A DNA stretch of 64,000 nt from Ailanthus altissimus (taxonomy: Eukaryota > Streptophyta > Magnoliopsida > Sapindales > Simaroubaceae), in contig OX327699.1 of NCBI GenBank assembly GCA_946807835.1, positions 21,564,014-21,628,013 on the forward strand, written 5' to 3'. Numbering within the stretch: position 1 is the first letter of the stretch; each line of letters begins with the position of its first letter. The position numbers and the translations under genes were made by a program. The notes under the pieces were generated by a model. That model was not told where the DNA came from and did not search any database. It was given only the letters and a program-made list of their open reading frames with translations. Of this stretch, positions 40,656-53,923 are shown in pieces.

Positions 40656-42978
40656 TCACAAAAGCCGCTTTTTGAAGTTGCGAGTAGTGGATTGGTAAGT
40701 ACGCACCAGCAAGCCAACTCCTATACCAATGCCAACACAAATGCCAAGCCCAATCCCTACGCCAACCCTCACACCAGCATTGAACCATGAAAGTTCACCG
40801 TCTTCACCGTCTATATATTCTGTCCTCCTCCAGTACATACTGCTGTAGTCCTCATCATTCTCTGCTTTGTAGTTTCTGTATTCAGCTACCTGCAGATCAG
40901 AGTTAGAAAGGCATAAAAACCACAAAGCTATCATAAAGAGTGGTTTAAGGTATTTTAAATGAACTCAATTTCTCTTATTTCTCTACATCCACCGAATTTA
41001 GCATTTCTTTAAGTTCAGATGACATATAAATAATGCTAAAGAAAAACTAGGAACAGAAACAATATTATATGATGGTTATGAAATAATAGTCATGATGATA
41101 GAAAATATGTTAATCCAAGAGAAGTACAGTGGCAAAGAAAGCATGGAATACATGGGGAATAACTTCTTTATACACTCTGGAGGTGCAAGCACGCATGGTA
41201 GTTCTTCTTTAAGAGATAAAATTACTGAACAACAAATTTTTTATGCAACTCACTCAGTCAGACTACTATTACAAGAAAACCCATAATAAGAACCCCCAAT
41301 CTTGTTCAAAGAAGCAAATTATATCATCAGAATATCTAATGAGGGCATAACAACTATTGAATCTGTTCAAAAGACCTAGGAGATCAATAATGGACCAATG
41401 ACAGTGCATGAAGAGAAGACATTAAAATTGGTAGTAACTTGATTATGAAGCAAAAGATGCGACAGTCAACATAATCCATAGTTTGATGGGCTATAATAAT
41501 TACAAAACTTAAGATGTAGATGCCAATCATAGACGGAAAAAATATAATTTCAATATAGTACAGGATCAAGGTAAATCTATTGTAGATATTGGAAGCTCAG
41601 CAAATGCTACTCATGCTATATCTTAGATGTGCTTCAAAAATCCAACATAAAGTAGAGAATCTGCTAATCATCTCAATATAACCAGAAATACAACCTCCAC
41701 TTGGTTGTACTTCACAAAGATAAATTATTGGCTTAGTGATAGTTACTTTTAAACCCATAATGCAGGAAACTGTATACAGCAATCCACATTAACATTCTCA
41801 GATGATAAAAAAGCCAACCATAGTGTCAGGAAGGAGCCTATGAGATAGTGAGCCTAACATCCCTCCACAAGGCTTGGAGCTAAAGATCATGCATGTCAGT
41901 TTGGCAGAAGAAGGATATTGAAAATAAAGCAGGAGAAATGAAAAGGGCATTTGAGTTCTACCCCATCACTAGAAAATTGTGCCCTGCCCATACCCCCAAG
42001 ACACATTTAAGATAAGATTCCACTTTCCAGCCCAAGCATCAATGTCAAACTGGACTTTTGTTATGACATGTTTCAAGACAGGAAGCAAATTAGCAACCCA
42101 AAGAAGTACTAAATGAGAATTTTCACATCATTTCTTATTATAGATGATTATCACTAATTTACCTCTAAGGAAGATGAAATTACAATACAACACTAAAAGA
42201 TCATGGAACACAGTATCTCAAACCAGAAAACTAAAGAGACTATCCAACAACAAAATTATAACATTACCTGCCAATCAAGCCCTGGCGATACTTGTTTTTG
42301 ACTTTCAGTTGGCTCATACTCTGGGATTGCATCCAACATACCCTTCCTGTTATGCTTCTTTCGAAAACTAAGTTGCAAAGTCTTGGTCAAGATGATTGGT
42401 GTTCCTGAGAAACAACCTGCAACATAAACCTCAATTGTTGGGGATGGTAATTCAGGAACTGTGACATGTTTTCCCTTTATAAAGCTGGTGCCTGCAGTGA
42501 TCTCAGATTGACAATTCATGCTCCAATGCTTTACATTGTTTTTTGATTCTCCGGTGAAACCATTAGTATTTGACATCTCCAGAACCCCAGATAAAATGAG
42601 ATCTTCTTTGTCAAACACCTCAAATTTCACACTCCCTGTCAACCTAATACTATCTGTGCCCACAAACGTCACTTCTTCAGATTTCTTATCTACCCTATCT
42701 CTTCTAAGAAGTGAAGAGATACCATCAGAGTAAATGCTATTCCTGGTACCATTAACTTCTAGAAGTGTATCAGGGCTCAAAGGTATATGATTGAGAGTGA
42801 GAAACTCAGGAGTCGAAATATCAACCTGAAAATTGTTGACCCTCACATAAAAGACTCTCAAATCAAACCAAGGCAATGACAATTTGGTACAAGGTTGGTA
42901 TGGAGAATATTTAATAATTTGAAGGCCGTGCTCAGTTGCGTCACCATTGATTGGTGTTTCACAAGGATTCTCCATCAT
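40656..42978 (-). CDS. At1g01500-like plant protein with glycine-zipper tail
   Basis: Two exons, 42268-42978 and 40656-40889, with a 1.4-kb intron; 314 aa. It starts MMENPCETPING. The soluble part (YSPYQPCTKLSLPWFDLRVF, LTLNHIPLSPDTLLEVNG, ELPSPTIEVYVAGCFSGTPI) is a conserved plant family that some annotations label erythronate-4-phosphate dehydrogenase-like. I see no dehydrogenase nucleotide-binding motif, so the enzymatic label is not supported. The C terminus has a membrane-type segment at about residues 278-298 made of alternating Gly (GVGIGLGICVGIGIGVG), then a basic tail ending KKRLL. This suggests a tail-anchored protein. Function is unknown. Confidence 0.88.
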
Positions 42979-45900
42979 TCAGGAGCTTATTCCTCACTAA
43001 AACCCTCCAGTAGCGATTGCAATAATGACTTGGCAAGAACCATAACTTTTTACGTATCAGATGGCAGATGAAAACCTGCTTCAAGATCAGACAAAGTACT
43101 AGCTGTTCAGCAACACCATATCACAAGCGAGTATATAGTTAGACCTTGAAAATTGTAATAGAAACAAGATAAAAAAAAGGCCAAAAAAAAGAGACCCCAA
43201 GAAGCCCAAATAATCAGAGTCATAAAGATAACAAGTTACCAACTAATAAAGTCTATTAAAGAATTTAATAATTAGGAACAGAAAGTCTTTAAATAAGGAA
43301 ACAAGAAAAATCATAACAGAACTGAGAGATTCAAGCTTACTGTAACAACTGAACAAAACAATTTATAGAAAGTACACACTATAATTTCTAATCCAATAGT
43401 AACTTGGATTTCAGAGTAATTATACCTCAAACTCACTTTAGTTCTTATTGAACAAACTCACTTTAGTTCAAGCAACAACAAAAAAAATCTACAAAATTAT
43501 AACTTTGCTGTATGCCCACCTCAAAAGTTAAAAAAAATTACAAATTTTCAGATAATGAATCAGAATTTTTCCAAGAACTCACAAGTCAGACGAACATAAA
43601 TTTAATTATTTAGGATGTATAAAAAATAAACCCACCAAAAGCCACGGGTAATCGAAACGCAATTAACTTCTATATCTTCACTAGTTTGGATTTAAACGAA
43701 GCCAGGCATCAAATTGAGAAGCTCATATACTCTTCGACTGTTTTTCCTTCTCATCAAGAAAAAAAAAATATTCGGAAGAACATGAAAAATGAAAAATGAA
43801 AAATGGAAATTGACACGCATACGGACAAACCTCTTTTAAGTGTCGCAATAAACAAATGACACGCATGTCACACAAGCAGCCAAAAACTCTCTCCCTCTAG
43901 AAAAATACAGAGCCACGAAAAAAAATGAGTTTTTTTTAAAATAAAAAATAAAGATATTGTAATTACCAGGAAAATCTTCCGTCGTCCAAGTTGATTTGTA
44001 TTGGAATATATTTCTATATCAGCTACAAATTATCAACTCATAACGGCAAGTCACTTCACAAATCGCTTCCTTTTGATCTGTGGCAAAAAAAATTAGAAAA
44101 ACAAACACACAAGGGAACTTTTATTTTTGGTTTAGTTGAGGTGGGGAGTAGTCTGAAAAAATCCAAAATTCTGAAATGAGTGATGGGTCGTTGACAGCTT
44201 TTGCATTCGTGCTGTACATTTTTATAATATAAAATATACTATATAGTACATTTTTTGTAATATATGTAGGAAATCTCAAGGGGAATGGGCATTCTGACGT
44301 TGGTCATATGTAATGGTGATCTTATCCGATCAGGAGCCAGGAATTTGCAATCACGAGGCTTGCATCTCTTTCATATTAGACGTGTAGGCTTTGAGTAAAA
44401 TTAACGGCTCCATTTACATGACCGTTGCTTGTTTATCAAGTTCTATTTTAGCTGAGAAAGGCCAGTAGGCCTCATACTGTGCCCAAGAGTTACTTCAATA
44501 TACTGTACTCGTTTGAGCCCCCTATATAACATAGGACCCGAGTAGTTCTGAATTGGAAATCTCTTATATATATATATATATTATGACAGATGTAATATCA
44601 TTAAATGAAATCATAAATATTATATTATAAATTTTTTATATAAAATTAAATTAATTATTATAATATTATACAAATATTTCAATTGAGGTATGCTAGAATC
44701 TACACCTTTTTAAAAAAAATACGTATACTTTATTATAGAAACCAGAAACCATTCCATAATTAAGATCTTCTTCTCCTAATTAAAGATAAAAAAATTTAAC
44801 CTTATATAATAAGATGGACAAAAAAATCTTCATAAGAGGAATATAACACACTTCACATAAGAGAAATATAACAACCTTTATGTAGAAAAATAAATTCAAA
44901 ACACTAATATTATTTCATACATTCACCACAAAAATAACAAAAACCCGTGCCAAGTCTAATCTAAAAATAACATAAAAAAAAACTATAGAAGACCAACAGG
45001 TCGTCGGTGGATGCCAAGTGGCAATGGCCAAATAAAATTAATGATTAGGTCCCCAAGTTTAGTATTGGGATTTTTGGGGGAATATAGTCTAAAAACTTGA
45101 GTTATTAATTAAAATTGCAATCTTTTAATTCTTGTTGCTAAAAAATTTCTAAACGGACAAAAATACTCTTCTCTTATATTTCATCATTTAATTTCACCAA
45201 TTTAACTCTTTAACTCTATTAACTATTTTTTTTAAAAAAAAAGGAACGTACTTAGCATTATTAGGGAATCAAAATTAAAATTTTGTACTATAATATAATG
45301 TTAAGTGTTTTGAAAAGGACTGTATTATAATATATAACATATTTGATGTTATTGGGTTGTGAACATAGCACAAAGAAAAACTCATAAAGAAATTAAGGGA
45401 CATGCTGCATGAAAATAGCCTCACGATAGTAGGTCACACGACCAATTGCGTGTGCAAAAGATTTTATTTGTTTCTTTATCAAGATCACATATTAGTTTGT
45501 TATAACTCTCTGAGTTGTAAATGATATTTCACTTCTTTAATTACAAAAAGATCATTGATTGAATCTTATTTTGATATAGAACTTCCTATAGTTTTAGTAT
45601 AAAAGAAAAAAGGATAATTTTATTTTTGAAGTTTGGGTTAATTTTTAATTTTGTTCTACAAATTTTAAAAAAGTTAATTTTGTCTCAACCGTTAATCTTT
45701 CTATCGTTTATTTTAATCGTAGAAGGACAAAATTAGAACTTATCACGAAAATTTGAAGTAGATTGACAGGATGAAATGTAAATTAACATGTACTATATCA
45801 TGTACACGTATAAATTATGGATTGATCATTAATTAAATAAATAAATAAGACATGTGGCACACTCTTATTGAATTAGATTTAATATTTAATTTTAAGAAAT

Positions 45901-46489
45901 AAATAATATAAAATAAAAAAAGACTCTACCATCGTCACCCACGAGTAGCATTAGTCATTATTTTTTAGTATTGGTGGCGGTCGTAAAATGATCGAATTTT
46001 ATGTTATTAGACTTTTTTTTTATCTCATAATAATTATGTTATTTTTAACAAAAAAGACCAGTAGATAGCCAAAAATAATGCATTATAATATATAATGGAT
46101 TAGGAGTATCATGTTGTAAACTTATAAGAGGGTTGTAGATTAGGTTAGTTTAATGCATTATTCTGCAAAGTTAGCATTAAGTGGAACTTTCGATCATAAC
46201 TTTGTGTCGACCTCAAATAGAGCCAGGGCATATATAATGGATGAATCACCTATAAATAAGTGTATAAATATGCTTTAATAATCAATTTAGAATAACATAA
46301 TCCAGGGAATCTTCCTTCATTATTACAATGTAAGGCATGATATGCTTGCATGAAATCTTAGTTATTTGGAAAGCTGAATAATCATATATTCTTTTTTTCT
46401 AAATCAACAAAAAAATATTTTGGAATTCTTGTCAATAACTTCAAATTCAAACTCATTGGCTCTAAGCACTTTCATATACCTTAATTTCT
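42979..46489. other. Intergenic: upstream of the At1g01500-like gene, then AT-rich DNA
   Basis: 42979-43980 probably contains the 5'UTR and promoter of the gene to its left. The rest is AT-rich with a (TA)n tract at 44564-44582. No gene or element could be supported. Confidence 0.5.
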
Positions 46490-47440
46490 AGTAGCCTTAA
46501 ATTTACTCTTCTTAGCTGTGGGAACAATGATTGAGTCCATTGTCTTCCTTCTTTCAATATTTTATTAAGCCTTCTCAATATCTCTTACATATGAACTCCT
46601 TTTAAAGCTAACACATATTTTTCTCTGTACTCATTCAACCAATAATTCCAGGTCTTATTTATGTTATTAGTATATGGTCAGACTTGGCATTATCATTAAA
46701 TGTGTGCTGCTCACGTTTGTCAATTTTAACAAGATAATCAAACGTTGCTTGATTATCTTAATTTGTTGTTATGATATTCTTCATTTTTTCTACCCATTCC
46801 TTTTAGTTAGCGGCTCTAATAGTTGCTTAGCATAGGTTCTTATATACTAGTTTTAGTTGTTTCCTTCTCAATTTTTGCATACATGTGTTGACAATAATGC
46901 ATGGCTAGGGATTCTAGCCAAAATTTCTCCAAGGCAGACATATCTATGGTGCACTTGGTTCATGTGTTCATATATGTATCATAAGTATGCTCTTCTATAA
47001 GTTGTTGGATTTTAAAGGTTGTTCTAGAATCTACTAGGATTGCATATATGAACCAAAAGGCACCATAGATATGCATACCTTACTGTAAACCTTATTTTCT
47101 CATTATTTTTTTTTACTATGTGTAGCTCAAACCCCTCCTTAACATAGTACTTTGTCATTACACATCTAATATGCTTTACATTATCAAACTCTTGACCTAC
47201 ATGTAAATTGTTCTGCTCATCTGCACATCCGTCAACACCTATGAAACGAAGCCAACCTGCTAATAGGTTCATCATCTACAAAGGATGAGGCAAGCCCATA
47301 TGCTAAATCCTCAAATGCATAACTGGATAACAATTCATCTAATTCTTCTTCAATGTTTTCGTCATCTCTTCCATTCTCACCCTCACCTCCTTTATTCTTA
47401 CCCTCAACTTCTATATTCTTACCTTGATCTACCATATTCT
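46490..47440 (-). pseudogene. mudrA-type MULE transposase N-terminal remnant
   Basis: An acidic leader (DDENIEEELDELLSS) is followed after a frame change by LHVGQEFDNVKHIRCVMTKY then YVKEGFELHIVKKNNEKIRF, the typical start of plant mudrA transposases (VGQxF, xxYxVxxGF, KN, RxTVxC). Later pieces include LVHI and a Q/K-rich, stop-ridden tail. No catalytic or SWIM domain is preserved. It lies outside the MULE that starts at 49802 and no inverted ends were found for it. Confidence 0.75.
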
Positions 47441-49792
47441 AATCTTCAACTCCTCTTTTTGACACTCACCTCCTCTATCCTCACCCTGACATGCCTCAGA
47501 CTGCATGAACTCTTCCTCATCATTGTTATTGCCAAACCAGTGCGCCTCATCAATGTTATTTATCCCATCATCTCCCTATTATCTTTTTCCGTTTGTGCTT
47601 GTATTGTGCTACTTGTGATTTGATGGTCATTTTTATGTTGGAATAGTCCTTCTCGACTAGTTTTTGATAGGCTTGAAAATTATTTTGGGCTAGGAAAATT
47701 TTGTTCAATTAGAGATGCAAATTCTACTTGTAAATTTGAGTGTGTTTGTGTTAAAGGGTGGGCTCATTTGAGGGATTAGTAACGATTGATCAATTTGTGA
47801 TTGTTGAGGTTCATCATTGTTACAGTTACTAAGAAAGGCCTTGGGCTTAGCTTTTAGTTTGGTTAGCAAAAGGGTCATCTAACAATTTCCTTTCTGATGT
47901 TACTAGGTTATTGAACTTAGGTATTTTAAGGGCTATTGATTCTTTAGTTGGGGGTTTCTCTATATCTAAAGGCAAAACCTTAAAAGTCCATAATTAATTG
48001 GCACCATCTATTCCTCACACATTTCTCTACCAAGCCAACAATGTTTTAGTATATTTTCATTCTAAGTGGTTTGTCTGTCTATAGTTTTAAATAATGACCT
48101 TAATTTTCATTCTAAGTGGTTTGTCTGTCTATAGTTTTAAATAATAACTTTAAACTTCTCAGAGATAATAAAACCTAATGAGAAACATCGTCATCATCGT
48201 CATCACATATATATATATATATTACAGAAAAATTAAACTATATTGTCTAGTTTAACATATTTCGCTATCTCTTAAAATTTATAATTCTAAGAGTGATAAT
48301 AACATTATTTTATTTTCTTCAAAAAATCATGCTCACAATATAATTGCATACAATTATAACTATGTTCAAGCACTTATCGTACTAAAATCCTAGCACACAC
48401 TAATCATAAATATAAAAAAAAAAAAACCCTAACTCTCAAAACCATGTTCAATATCCAGAATGAAAATTAAAAACTCGTAACATTAAACCTCAAAAAATCA
48501 TGCCAACTAAAATAAACATACATCACTGATAAACCTTAGCCCCTATATACCAAATAGTTAAAATAAATTGTGAATTGATGGAATCGGCCAACAAAGTTGA
48601 AAAAAAAAATTTATTTTTAACATGGACAATAAAATTGTTTTACATTATAAAAACACTTAATATTATATGAAATTCCTTAATAGCAACAACTACAATTTTC
48701 TTTTTTGGGAATAAGCAATTGTTGGCTATCTCGCACTAAATGTCGTCGTCGTATGATGTCTTTGTTTGTCGGGAATAAATAATGACGGGTCTTTTCTAAT
48801 TTTTGCTTTTTGAACGTGTTTTCAATTTGTAATAAACTAAAATGAAGAACGTGAACGGTTGGCTTCTAATCTAAGCACGAAAAATAATAAGCCCAATCAA
48901 TTTTGGACACATGGCAGTGATACAACACCTAGTGTGTTGTGCCTTTTTGTTCGTCTAAACATTGCAGCGTCAACACGCTTCATCTAATTTAACTCAAATT
49001 TTAACTGTACGGTCAGACTTTGTCTGTGCCTCTTTGTTCGTCTAAACAGGCAGAAACTGTTAGCTGATTTTTTTTTTTTGTCTATTTTTAAATTTTAAGA
49101 TTGTATCAGTATATTTTTAATGAAACTTTAAGAATTTAAATATTTTTTCTTTTTTTTTAATATTCGTAAAAGGATTAAAAAAATTAAAATTTAAAATTTT
49201 TTACGACAATTTTAATAATAATATAATACTTATATGAAGCTCACCATAAAATAAAAATTAAACGACTTTGAACTTTACCATAAGAGTGATGCGTTGTGAG
49301 GCCAGTTTACATAAGATCTTCAACTTCTTCGTCGTGTCAAAAATTATTTATATATATTGGTGGTTAATTTTTCATTTTAGACTTCTTATTTTATCTAATA
49401 TCAATTATAGAATATTACTATAATTCTGTGATTCATTTAATTTATTTTTATATTATTCCACTTAACAAAGAGAAAGAAGAAGCACAATTTCACTAGCCCG
49501 TTTTGCAATTTGTGATGATAAATTTCATCTCATTGTAATTGAAAGATGTGGATTCTCATTATATATGTAGCCTGTTCTCCCACGAATAGAACTAAGTAAA
49601 CCCACTTCACAAACTTTCTTCTGGCGTCTTTCCTTATTGCTTGTTTTTTTTTTGACAAAATTTTAGAATAAAAACAAAAAGGAGCAGACATTTATTCAAA
49701 CTTTTTCTTGAATGGGTGAGCTGTTCTGCTCACCAAATACGAAGTATCATTTGAATATTCACAGGAACTGATCCGCAAGCTTTTAAGTTTCT
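47441..49792. other. Intergenic, transposon-derived in part
   Basis: 47441-48000 may continue the degraded MULE on the minus strand. No intact gene. A (TA)n tract lies near 48208. GTGCCTNTTTGTTCGTCTAA recurs at 48939 and 49025. Confidence 0.45.
48053..48152. repeat. 50-bp tandem duplication
   Basis: Two adjacent copies of a 50-bp unit containing TTCTAAGTGG and TTTGTCTGTCTATAG, nearly identical, at 48053-48102 and 48103-48152. Confidence 0.9.
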
Positions 49793-49801
49793 TTCTGTTT
49801 A
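49793..49801. repeat. 9-bp target duplication, left copy
   Basis: TTCTGTTTA directly before the MULE end. The identical partner is at 60301-60309. Confidence 0.92.
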
Positions 49802-50395
49802 GGAAATTTTTTAACAGTAGTGCTTAAATTTTATAATTATTTTTTTAATCAAATTTTAATTCATCATTTTTTTAAACCAAATATTTTATAATAAAATATT
49901 TATTTTATAAATTAAAATTTTAAAATTTCTTTCTTGTCTTTTTATTGAATTAAGAATTAAGTTATTATATCGCAATTTTTGAAATTGCCATCACATAGAT
50001 CGAATCTTATCTAATATATTTATCATTTTAAATTAAGAAAATAATTAATTATTATAAGCTTTTTTAGACTTTTTAAAAATTTAATATTCGTTATAAATTA
50101 GTTAAAAATTACATTTAAAATTTGAAATATGTGTTATTGATAAATTAAACATGAAAAAATGAATTAAAATGGTGTAAAAGACGCTGAAATTCGATTAAAA
50201 ATATATATATTTTTTAGTGTATTTGGCCGAAATCAAATGACACCCGATGCGGCGATCCATCATCGTCTGGGTTCAAAAATCTTGTGGTCATCTCAAGCTT
50301 AAGATGTGGTTCGAGATGTGCTTATTAAGCACATCTCGCTGCGACATTGCGAATTTTAAGTTCGCGATGCTGCACTATTTTGTACCACGTAGCGC
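49802..50395 (+). repeat. Left terminal inverted repeat of the MULE
   Basis: Matching blocks in the same order as the reversed right end include: GGAAATTTTTT; TTTTAATTCATC; AAATTAAGAAAAT; TTTAATATTC..ATAAATTAGTTAAAA; GGCCGAAATCAAA; TTCGCGATGCTGCACT. Similarity is patchy, so the two ends have been diverging for a long time. It contains a 13-bp-arm hairpin at 50312-50338. Confidence 0.88.
50312..50338. repeat. Hairpin with 13-bp arms inside the left TIR
   Basis: CGAGATGTGCTTA and its exact reverse complement are separated by one base. It lies next to the GCGAA..TTCGC palindrome shared with the right end. The hairpin itself has no clear counterpart in the right TIR. Confidence 0.85.
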
Positions 50396-50639
50396 CACAA
50401 TACTTTTTTAATTTTTTTAAAAGTTATTTTAATTATGTCTTTTTTTATTTAATATTTTTTATGTTTATTTTTTTTTTTTGGATATAGGTCCCGTGTGTAT
50501 CTCGCGTTCGAGGCATTGCAATATCACAAGATTTTTATTTATTTATTCTAAATTTTTTGGGTCTATTTTTAATTATTTTTTTATTTCAAGTCTTATAGAG
50601 TATGATGTAATTGTTATTTGTTTTGAAAGAAAGTGAAAG

Positions 50640-51174
50640 AGATATGTTGATTATAGTAACTTTGCAATTTCGGTTCCAAAAGATATTAAATTTGAATACA
50701 GTACGCTATACATTGGGAGTTGACAATGTGAACTATAAGGTAATTTTAAAAATCAAAATTGATGCATAAAGGTATAAGTTAAAACCTATTAAGATTATAA
50801 ATGATAGTGATGCTCGGTTTTTTTTTAGCGCCAACAGAATATCGTACCGTCCTTTATGTGTAACAATGGATCATAGAGCTCTCATTTATGAAGAGGATGT
50901 ATAGCCCCCCCAATGAAAACCTACCATTGATTTATACTCATTTTATGTCAACCAGCAATAACAACTAAATGAGCCACACATCCCCATCAATTTCAACAAT
51001 GGTTCCCTCAAATATAACAAATGCGTATCGTAATATTTTTTCTATACCGTTCAATAAAGACCCAGCCTTAACACACTACGATTGTGATTACGTTGAAAAT
51101 GTTAAAGATGTGGAAGAAGATTGTAATGATATTGAAAATGTTGAGGATGTAGAAGGGGGCTGTGATAATACTGG
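50640..51174 (+). pseudogene. mudrA N-terminal region of the MULE (disrupted)
   Basis: Plus-strand frames read NTVRYTLGVDNVNYKV, then RYKLKPIKIINDSDARFFLA with TEYRTVLYV, resembling the N-terminal region of plant MULE transposases, followed by an acidic linker (DVEEDCNDIENVEDVEGGCD). Stops and frame changes break it. The split LTR starts at 51175, and a short continuation (IDNVEDDDLPKGGSNYVSTN) resumes on the other side at 54634-54710. The catalytic DDE and SWIM zinc-finger domains are absent from the window. Confidence 0.7.
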
Positions 51175-52472
51175 TGTTAGGGATCAAATATACATAAGTG
51201 TATGCATGTATAATAGTGTCCATTGTATAAAATACGTATCTCATACATATTTGACGCAACGAAATAATGAAATCATACAATAAACATATGAAACATATAT
51301 TAATCAAATTAATATACTAAATATAAAATTTGAGAAATTACCAAAACGTATAACGTTTTACACATATCTTTAGGGAGTTTGCTCGGAGTCTCACTCGTAG
51401 GCAGCTTGAGTCATCAACTTGGTAGACTTGACGAGTTAGAACAACAACTCTTTTAATCCAACATGGGATTAACCTTTAACCCTTAAAAATGACTGAGAAC
51501 TATTTATTTGTTTTGTCTCAAAAACAAAATGAAAATTACAGCAACAATTTCCAAAAATTCACTCTTCCTCGCGTTTCACACACAAACATATATATATATA
51601 TATATCATTTGATTAAAGTAATAATATTATATATTAAAACAATAATATTTAGCCACTAAGGATAATAATAATAATAAAAAAAGTAAATATTATATATATA
51701 TATAAATGCATGATAACTATCGTGCATTAATATATATAATATTATTAAATAATATAATATTTATATAATAATATATTTAAATGAGATATTATAATTATCT
51801 AATAATTAAATAATTATTGCGTGAAATAACTATTTTGCTCCTTATGAATAGTTACTAAGTTTACCATTTAGTAGGTCTTACCAAATCACACATTTTGGTA
51901 AACTTAACCGATGGTCTACAATACGTCGCACGTCATTATATAATTAGTGAATAATAATTATTGACTAATTATTATATTTAACACTTAAACACGAGCACGT
52001 ACACATTCACGTGGTAGTGTTGGATATTATTAAATTAAACAATTTAATCTAGTACTCTGTCTCAGTACACAACGAGTACACTTTATATCACAAAACTCCC
52101 TAGGTATACACTCGATTCGTCAAATGGAACTATTTCATGAGTCTGTGAGCAATGCCCTACGCACATGTCATGAATATTACAAATCAATGCATTGAATCAT
52201 ACCAGCTGAGGTTACAATGCATACGTATAGTCCTTCCATCATAAATATCTTGGATGTGCGGAGACATGGATTAGTACCGTCAAATTCTCATGTGCTCATC
52301 TATAAACCTATCTCTAGAATGGTATCTCACTGAATAATATAAGCAAACTCTTTACCATATTGTTTAACCATGTGAAAACTCATTTCCTAGGTTTACTGCT
52401 TATGGTCATAAGACTTTCTTGAGATACTATCTTGGAGCATCTAGATATATCATTCATTGTGTGAGTTGATGA

Positions 52473-53923
52473 TGTTGACGTATTTTAGGGTGTATGCATG
52501 TGATTGTGTACATATTAAAAAATTAAAATTATGCATCATATACATGAATTTGGCAGCAGAATTTATCAAGTAATCAACATATACACATGTAGTTCAATTC
52601 TTAACAACTTAAGAATACATAAAACATACCTTTAAAGACCTCCGATGAAGATTTCGAATTCCGAATATCTTTGCTCCAATTTTGAGCTCACTTTGAAGTG
52701 TACTTTTGTTCAATTCTAGGTCACAATAATTCCCGGGAATTATTGCTTATGGCCATAAGACTTTCTGAAATACAATCTATAAAGTATTATAATACAATAC
52801 TCACCCAAATTAGCTGATGGATCCCATATCTATGCACACCGGACTCCATGAGCATCAGACCATACCCAGCGACACCCAGCGGTCAGACCATGAAAGGTTT
52901 CTGACATGTGTGGAACCAAAGTATGACGGATCACTCACAAGCCCACCGTGGCACTTAAGTCAAAGAACCACGAATATTACTCAACTCGAAAGATTCTCTA
53001 TTGACGGCTTTATGGGATGTCTATTGGAGATCTTTGTGAGTCTGTTCAGTATTCAGTCCTTACTGAATACATGTATCTCTATACGAGCTTCCACTAAACT
53101 CATGGTTTGCTAAGAATAACCATCTGGACCATCCAGATATAGATATACACTCATCTATATATTTGTTAAGGTATTCACTAACAGACCTGCATCAGTGAAG
53201 ATAGATCAGGAACATAATATTTGAGAACATATTTGCATAATGACATTTCCTAGCACTATTTGTAACTCTTTACAATTATGTCATTACTAATATATTCTTA
53301 GGTCTTTGTCCCATTTCAGACAAGGCTCTAACTCTTTAGATATTACTGACTCTTATAACCTGAATACATGTATTCAGTCCTTACTGAATACATGTATCTC
53401 TATACGAGCTTCCACTAAACTCATGGTTTGCTAAGAATAACCATCTGGACCATCCAGATATAGATATACACTCATCTATATATTTGTTAAGGTATTCACT
53501 GACAGACCTGCATCAGTGAAGATAGATCAGGAACATAATATTTGAGAACATATTTGCATAATGACATTTCCTAGCACTATTTGTAACTCTTTACAATTAT
53601 GTCATTACTAATATATTCTTAGGTCTTTGTCCCATTTCAGACAAAGCTCTAACTCTTTAGATATTACTGGCTCTTATAACCTGGTAACTATTATCAGTGC
53701 CAACTCTTAGTATTTATAACTCTCAGCGTTGCTAATTCTTAGCACTGATCTAAACTCATTTAGACCAGATCTGAACTCTTTCAGATCGTACAATGTCTGA
53801 AACGTTACAAGCATCTTACCATATATAAATATAATTAGCAATTTATTAAAATAATAACACTAGTATAAATATTAAACAAATATTCATACATAATGGGATG
53901 GCACGTAAGCACAAATCCCAACA
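52473..53923 (-). mobile_element. Nested LTR 2 (solo LTR) inserted in LTR 1
   Basis: A 1451-bp solo LTR reading TGTTGGGATTTGTGC to CGTCAACA on the minus strand. It is flanked by a perfect 5-bp duplication GATGA (52468-52472 and 53924-53928). Removing it rejoins LTR 1 sequence to match LTR 3. It contains a 321-bp internal tandem duplication. Confidence 0.88.
53051..53683. repeat. 321-bp tandem duplication inside LTR 2
   Basis: Units begin ATTCAGTCCTTACTGAATAC at 53051 and 53372. I counted only three mismatches by eye (for example CACTAACAG versus CACTGACAG), so the duplication is much younger than the LTR divergence. Confidence 0.93.
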
